From Bog-159 sp035499555 (GTDB lineage Bacteria; Acidobacteriota; Terriglobia; Bryobacterales; Bryobacteraceae): a DNA stretch of 64,000 nt. A model generated the notes under the pieces. That model was not told the DNA's origin, ran no database searches, and worked only from the letters and a program-made list of their open reading frames with translations. How positions within the stretch are numbered: the stretch's first letter is position 1; the number at the start of each line of letters is the position of its first letter. The position numbers and the translations under genes were made by a program. Below, piece after piece: positions 61,086 through 64,000 of the stretch. The stretch lies in NCBI GenBank assembly GCA_035499555.1, contig DATJYO010000037.1:1-64000 (forward strand), written 5' to 3'.

Positions 61086-63130
61086 TCGGGCTTACCCTGC
61101 AACTGCGCGTCGAAGAACTTCGCCGCCGCGCGATACGCGCGCAGCCAGTTGGCGTAGCGCAGGAAATCGTGGATCTCGTCCGGGAAGATCAACTGCTCCA
61201 CGTGCACGCGGCCGCGCAGGGCTTCGACTAACTCCACGGTTTGCCGGAAATTGACGTTGCGATCGTCGTCGCCATGGATCAGCAGCACGGGCGAACGCCA
61301 GGTCTTGAGATCCGCCATGGGCGACGAGTTGAACGCCAGCCGACCTGCGGCGTCGTCCTTTCCGATGCCCAGTTCCCCGGTCCAGTCATGCACGCCGTGC
61401 AGATCCACGCCGGCGGCGAACAGGTCGGAAGCGCGCGCCAGTCCGAGCGCGGTCAGATATCCGCCGTACGAGCCGCCCCATAAGCCGATGCGCGCGGGAT
61501 CGACTTCCGGCCGGTTCTTCAGGAACAAGCCCGCGCCCAGCACGTCGTTGAACTCGCTGGCGCCGGTGGGGCCGTAGTTGATGGCTTCGCGGAAATTCAT
61601 GCCGTAGCCGATGCCGCTGCGGTAATTGACCGACAGGACCACGTAGCCGCGGCTGGCCAGATACTGGTTCATGGCGTATGCATTGTTGTAGTAGTACATG
61701 TAATGCCAGCCCAGCAGCATCTGGCGCTGGGAGCCGCCGTGGAAGAAGACCACGGCCGGATGGCGGCGGCTGCCTGCATCCTGGGGCAGGAAAAGCTGGC
61801 CGTGGATCTGCAGGCCGTCCGCCGCCGAAAAAATCACCTGTTGTGGCGCGACCAATGCGGCGGCAGGGAAGTCCGCCGGAATGGCATCCGGCGCCAGATC
61901 GCGGATCTCCCCGGACGCCAGGCGCACGGCGGGACGAGCCTGGCGATGGGTATCGGCATGAATGAACACCAGGGCGCCGTCGCTCGCCACCGCCGGCGAC
62001 CACTCCAGTTCGATGCCGCTGGTGACGGCGGCCGGCTTGCCGCCGGCAGCCGCTACGCGCCAAAGGTGACGCCGGTCGATGTCGTCCTGGTTCGATGAAT
62101 AGACCATTTCGCGTCCGTCGGGCGTCAGGGCCACGTGCTCCACTTCGAAGGCGCCGGGCGTCAGCAGCGTGGCTTCGCCGCCGGCCACGGACACCGAGTA
62201 CAAGTGCGTCCAGCCGTCGCGCTCCCACGGGAACACGATCCGGTCGCCCGCCCAGTACAACTGCTGTTCCGAGCCCAGTTGCCGGAATGCGCTGCCATCG
62301 CCTTCCGACGCTTTCCAGATTTCCCTGCCGGGCCCGCTGCCGCCGGCGTCCGCGACCCGGATGGACCAGGGCGGCGCGCTACGCACGGCGGCGAAGTACC
62401 TGCTCTCGTCGACGCTCGGAATGCGCAGAAACGCGATGCGCCGGCTGTCGGGCGACCATACGGGCTGCTCGTCGTGCTCCACGCTGGGATCGAGATAATG
62501 GACCGTTTTGGCTTCGCAGTCGTAAACGCCGATGAAGCTATGGTTGCCGCGGCGGCTGACAAAGGCCAGGCGCGCGCCATCCGGCGACCAGCCGAGGCTC
62601 CCGTTCTGGCCGCGCGCGTGGATCAGTTGTTCGGCCTTTTCCTTGCCGTCGAGCGATGCGGACCACACCTGCCCCTTGCGCACGAAAGCCACCCGGCCGT
62701 CTTTGGGCGAGACCACGGGATTGCTGCCTTCGCCGATGAGCCGCGGCGCGCCGCCGGCAGCCGCCACTACCCAAACCTGTTGCTCCGCGCCCTGCGGATC
62801 GCTGGTCGGATTGGGATATTCGCCCGCGCCGTTGGCGCCTTCGCCGCGCACATAGGCGATCTCGCGGGCGTCGGGGCTCCAGGCGAGCGCCGAGATCTCC
62901 TGGCCGTCGTCGGCGGTGTACGCCGTGATGCTGTGGCCGCGATAATCCGGCGGCGCCGCGACCCAGATATTCCGCACGCCGCGAGCGTTATAGACCCAGG
63001 CGATCTTGCCGCCCGCGGGCGCCACCACTGGCGCCGTAGGAAACGGCGCGCTCATGACCTGTTCCAGCGTGAAAGGCGATTGGGCGCAGGCGCAAATGGT
63101 GACGGCAAAAAGCAAACCGGCAGGACGCAT
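61082..63130 (-). CDS. S9-family prolyl oligopeptidase-like peptidase
   Basis: The 682-residue exported peptidase has a signal peptide (about residues 1-18) and an N-terminal beta-propeller with WD40-like/TolB-type strands (SPDAREIAYVRGEG, SPDGARLAFVSRRG, SPDSRRIAFLRIP). A C-terminal alpha/beta-hydrolase domain follows (from about residue 430). Its triad is Ser in WGGSYGGYLTALG, Asp in LLIHGDDDRNVNF and His in FPDEIHDFLR. Such DPP-IV/acylaminoacyl peptidase relatives cleave short peptides. It is followed by a coupled 33-residue membrane microprotein gene. Confidence 0.93.
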   Translation of the reverse strand: MRPAGLLFAVTICACAQSPFTLEQVMSAPFPTAPVVAPAGGKIAWVYNARGVRNIWVAAPPDYRGHSITAYTADDGQEISALAWSPDAREIAYVRGEGANGAGEYPNPTSDPQGAEQQVWVVAAAGGAPRLIGEGSNPVVSPKDGRVAFVRKGQVWSASLDGKEKAEQLIHARGQNGSLGWSPDGARLAFVSRRGNHSFIGVYDCEAKTVHYLDPSVEHDEQPVWSPDSRRIAFLRIPSVDESRYFAAVRSAPPWSIRVADAGGSGPGREIWKASEGDGSAFRQLGSEQQLYWAGDRIVFPWERDGWTHLYSVSVAGGEATLLTPGAFEVEHVALTPDGREMVYSSNQDDIDRRHLWRVAAAGGKPAAVTSGIELEWSPAVASDGALVFIHADTHRQARPAVRLASGEIRDLAPDAIPADFPAAALVAPQQVIFSAADGLQIHGQLFLPQDAGSRRHPAVVFFHGGSQRQMLLGWHYMYYYNNAYAMNQYLASRGYVVLSVNYRSGIGYGMNFREAINYGPTGASEFNDVLGAGLFLKNRPEVDPARIGLWGGSYGGYLTALGLARASDLFAAGVDLHGVHDWTGELGIGKDDAAGRLAFNSSPMADLKTWRSPVLLIHGDDDRNVNFRQTVELVEALRGRVHVEQLIFPDEIHDFLRYANWLRAYRAAAKFFDAQLQGKPE

Positions 63131-63179
63131 ATCGGTATAGCTTATTACATCCTGCCGGGGATGCGTTTCGCCCGGCCGG

Positions 63180-63950
63180 TCAGTTGGCGAGAAGGGTCAA
63201 TCCCGGCGGGCTGACGATCGGACCGATCGCCAGACGGATCTCCGGGTTTTGCGGCAGGACTTCCGGTAGCCGGACGTTTACCTGGTAAAGCCCCGCGTAT
63301 CCGGGGGCCACGCCGGCGTAGAGGATCAACGCGGGATCGATCGGCACGCCGTTCAGCCAGACGCCGAACTGGCTCATCTGGCTGAGGCTTTGCGCCATGC
63401 GCGGAAGAACGCCATCCTGCAGATCGGGGTTGGTGTTTCCCAAGCCGGTAGCCCACAGGGTGATGACTTCACCGGCGGCGGCCGGCGCGCTGCTCGAAAC
63501 CAGCGATCCGTCGAGATGTGTCGCGATGGGGATGCTGCCGGCGGTTTCAAACAGCGCCGGCGCCGCATCCTGCAGCTTGACCGTAACGATCGGGCCCCGC
63601 GTGCCCTGGCGGTCCACCCAGAACTGGAACGTGCCGGCCAGCAGCGAGCTGGGAACCAGCACATTGATCTGCGTGGGAGAGACGTAATAGAGATACGCGG
63701 GCCAGCCTTCGAAGTACACTTCGACATTGCCCAGCGTGGTGGGCATCACGCCAGCGGATAGGTCGCTGGCCTGGAGAGCGCGCGTATTCCAGGAAAGGTT
63801 CGTGCCGAAGATGGAGATGATGGTGTTGGGGGCCAGGCCGGTAGTGAAGCTGGCGCCATTCACGACGCCGGCGGCGGTGTAGTTGGGCGCGTTGGAAGTC
63901 TGGGCGCTGAGGCAGACGGACAGCGCCAACGCGACGAATAAAGATTTCAC
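63180..63950 (-). CDS. Exported stand-alone TIGR03437-domain protein
   Basis: The 256-residue protein has a signal peptide (MKSLFVALALSVCLSAQ) and a single TIGR03437 domain over nearly the whole mature chain: VNGASFTTGLAPNTIISIFGTNLSW, LYYVSPTQINVLVPSSLLAG, AAAGEVITLWATGLGNTNPDLQDG and YAGLYQVNVRLPE. In most relatives the domain is the C-terminal part of a larger protein, so this is the minimal form. GTG is the start; no ATG lies in frame nearby. The function is unknown. Confidence 0.85.
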   Translation of the reverse strand: MKSLFVALALSVCLSAQTSNAPNYTAAGVVNGASFTTGLAPNTIISIFGTNLSWNTRALQASDLSAGVMPTTLGNVEVYFEGWPAYLYYVSPTQINVLVPSSLLAGTFQFWVDRQGTRGPIVTVKLQDAAPALFETAGSIPIATHLDGSLVSSSAPAAAGEVITLWATGLGNTNPDLQDGVLPRMAQSLSQMSQFGVWLNGVPIDPALILYAGVAPGYAGLYQVNVRLPEVLPQNPEIRLAIGPIVSPPGLTLLAN

Positions 63951-64000
63951 GGCAAATACATAGTGGACTGACAGCGGCGCGTTTCTCAGCGCGACGCTAC

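Overview
The window reads as chromosomal DNA of an acidobacterium of the Solibacter/Bryobacter type. Four proteins carry the TIGR03437 C-terminal domain that is typical of that group (27668, 49224, 54821, 63180). There is an 'acidobacterial duplicated' FtsX-type permease (46740), a repeat protein whose N- and C-terminal domains are common in Acidobacteriota, and high G+C with dense, mostly short-gapped gene packing. This placement is inference from protein families, not from a marker gene.

Left edge (1-1100): no convincing gene. It holds the 3' part of a tRNA-Val(CAC) that directly abuts a tyrosine recombinase truncated at both ends, which I read as an integration scar. Next come a small P-loop kinase, groES-groEL (minus strand) with a CIRCE operator, and the arginine operon argF-argG-argH-argR (minus strand), whose promoter is overlaid by two tandem ARG boxes, the binding sites of the repressor encoded by its own last gene.

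8-16.9 kb (minus strand): an ECF sigma factor with a ChrR-like zinc anti-sigma factor, followed in the same direction by an ATP-grasp ligase and an MFS carrier; then a MacA-like adaptor with two FtsX-type permeases but no ATPase; then tryptophanase. 17-20.2 kb: HtrA/DegP protease and a BlaI/M56 regulator pair with promoter and operator. 20.3-24 kb: exopolysaccharide export genes (Wza-like, Wzz-like, CpsD-like kinase) and a bactofilin. 24-31 kb: RsmI, which appears to start at CTG, exported and outer-membrane proteins, an NHL-repeat protein, and an SDR/uracil-DNA glycosylase divergent pair with abutting start codons.

31-46 kb: arylsulfotransferase-like protein, alpha/beta hydrolase, DHH phosphoesterase, M14 peptidase coupled to a class-V PLP enzyme, two tandem M48 proteases, uppS-cdsA (lipid carrier and phospholipid synthesis), three uncharacterised proteins, UbiD and FabG. 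46.7-64 kb: large permease, TIGR03437 proteins, a PQQ-type propeller, an APC permease fused to a UspA-like domain, CCA-type tRNA nucleotidyltransferase, a 916-residue surface-type protein built on 28-residue tandem repeats with a clear promoter and possible leader peptide, a 33-residue membrane microprotein coupled to an S9 peptidase, and a final TIGR03437 protein.

The most unusual points are the tRNA/integrase scar, the CTG start of rsmI, the 28-residue repeat protein with its upstream control region, the membrane microprotein, and the sigma/anti-sigma/ATP-grasp/MFS operon.
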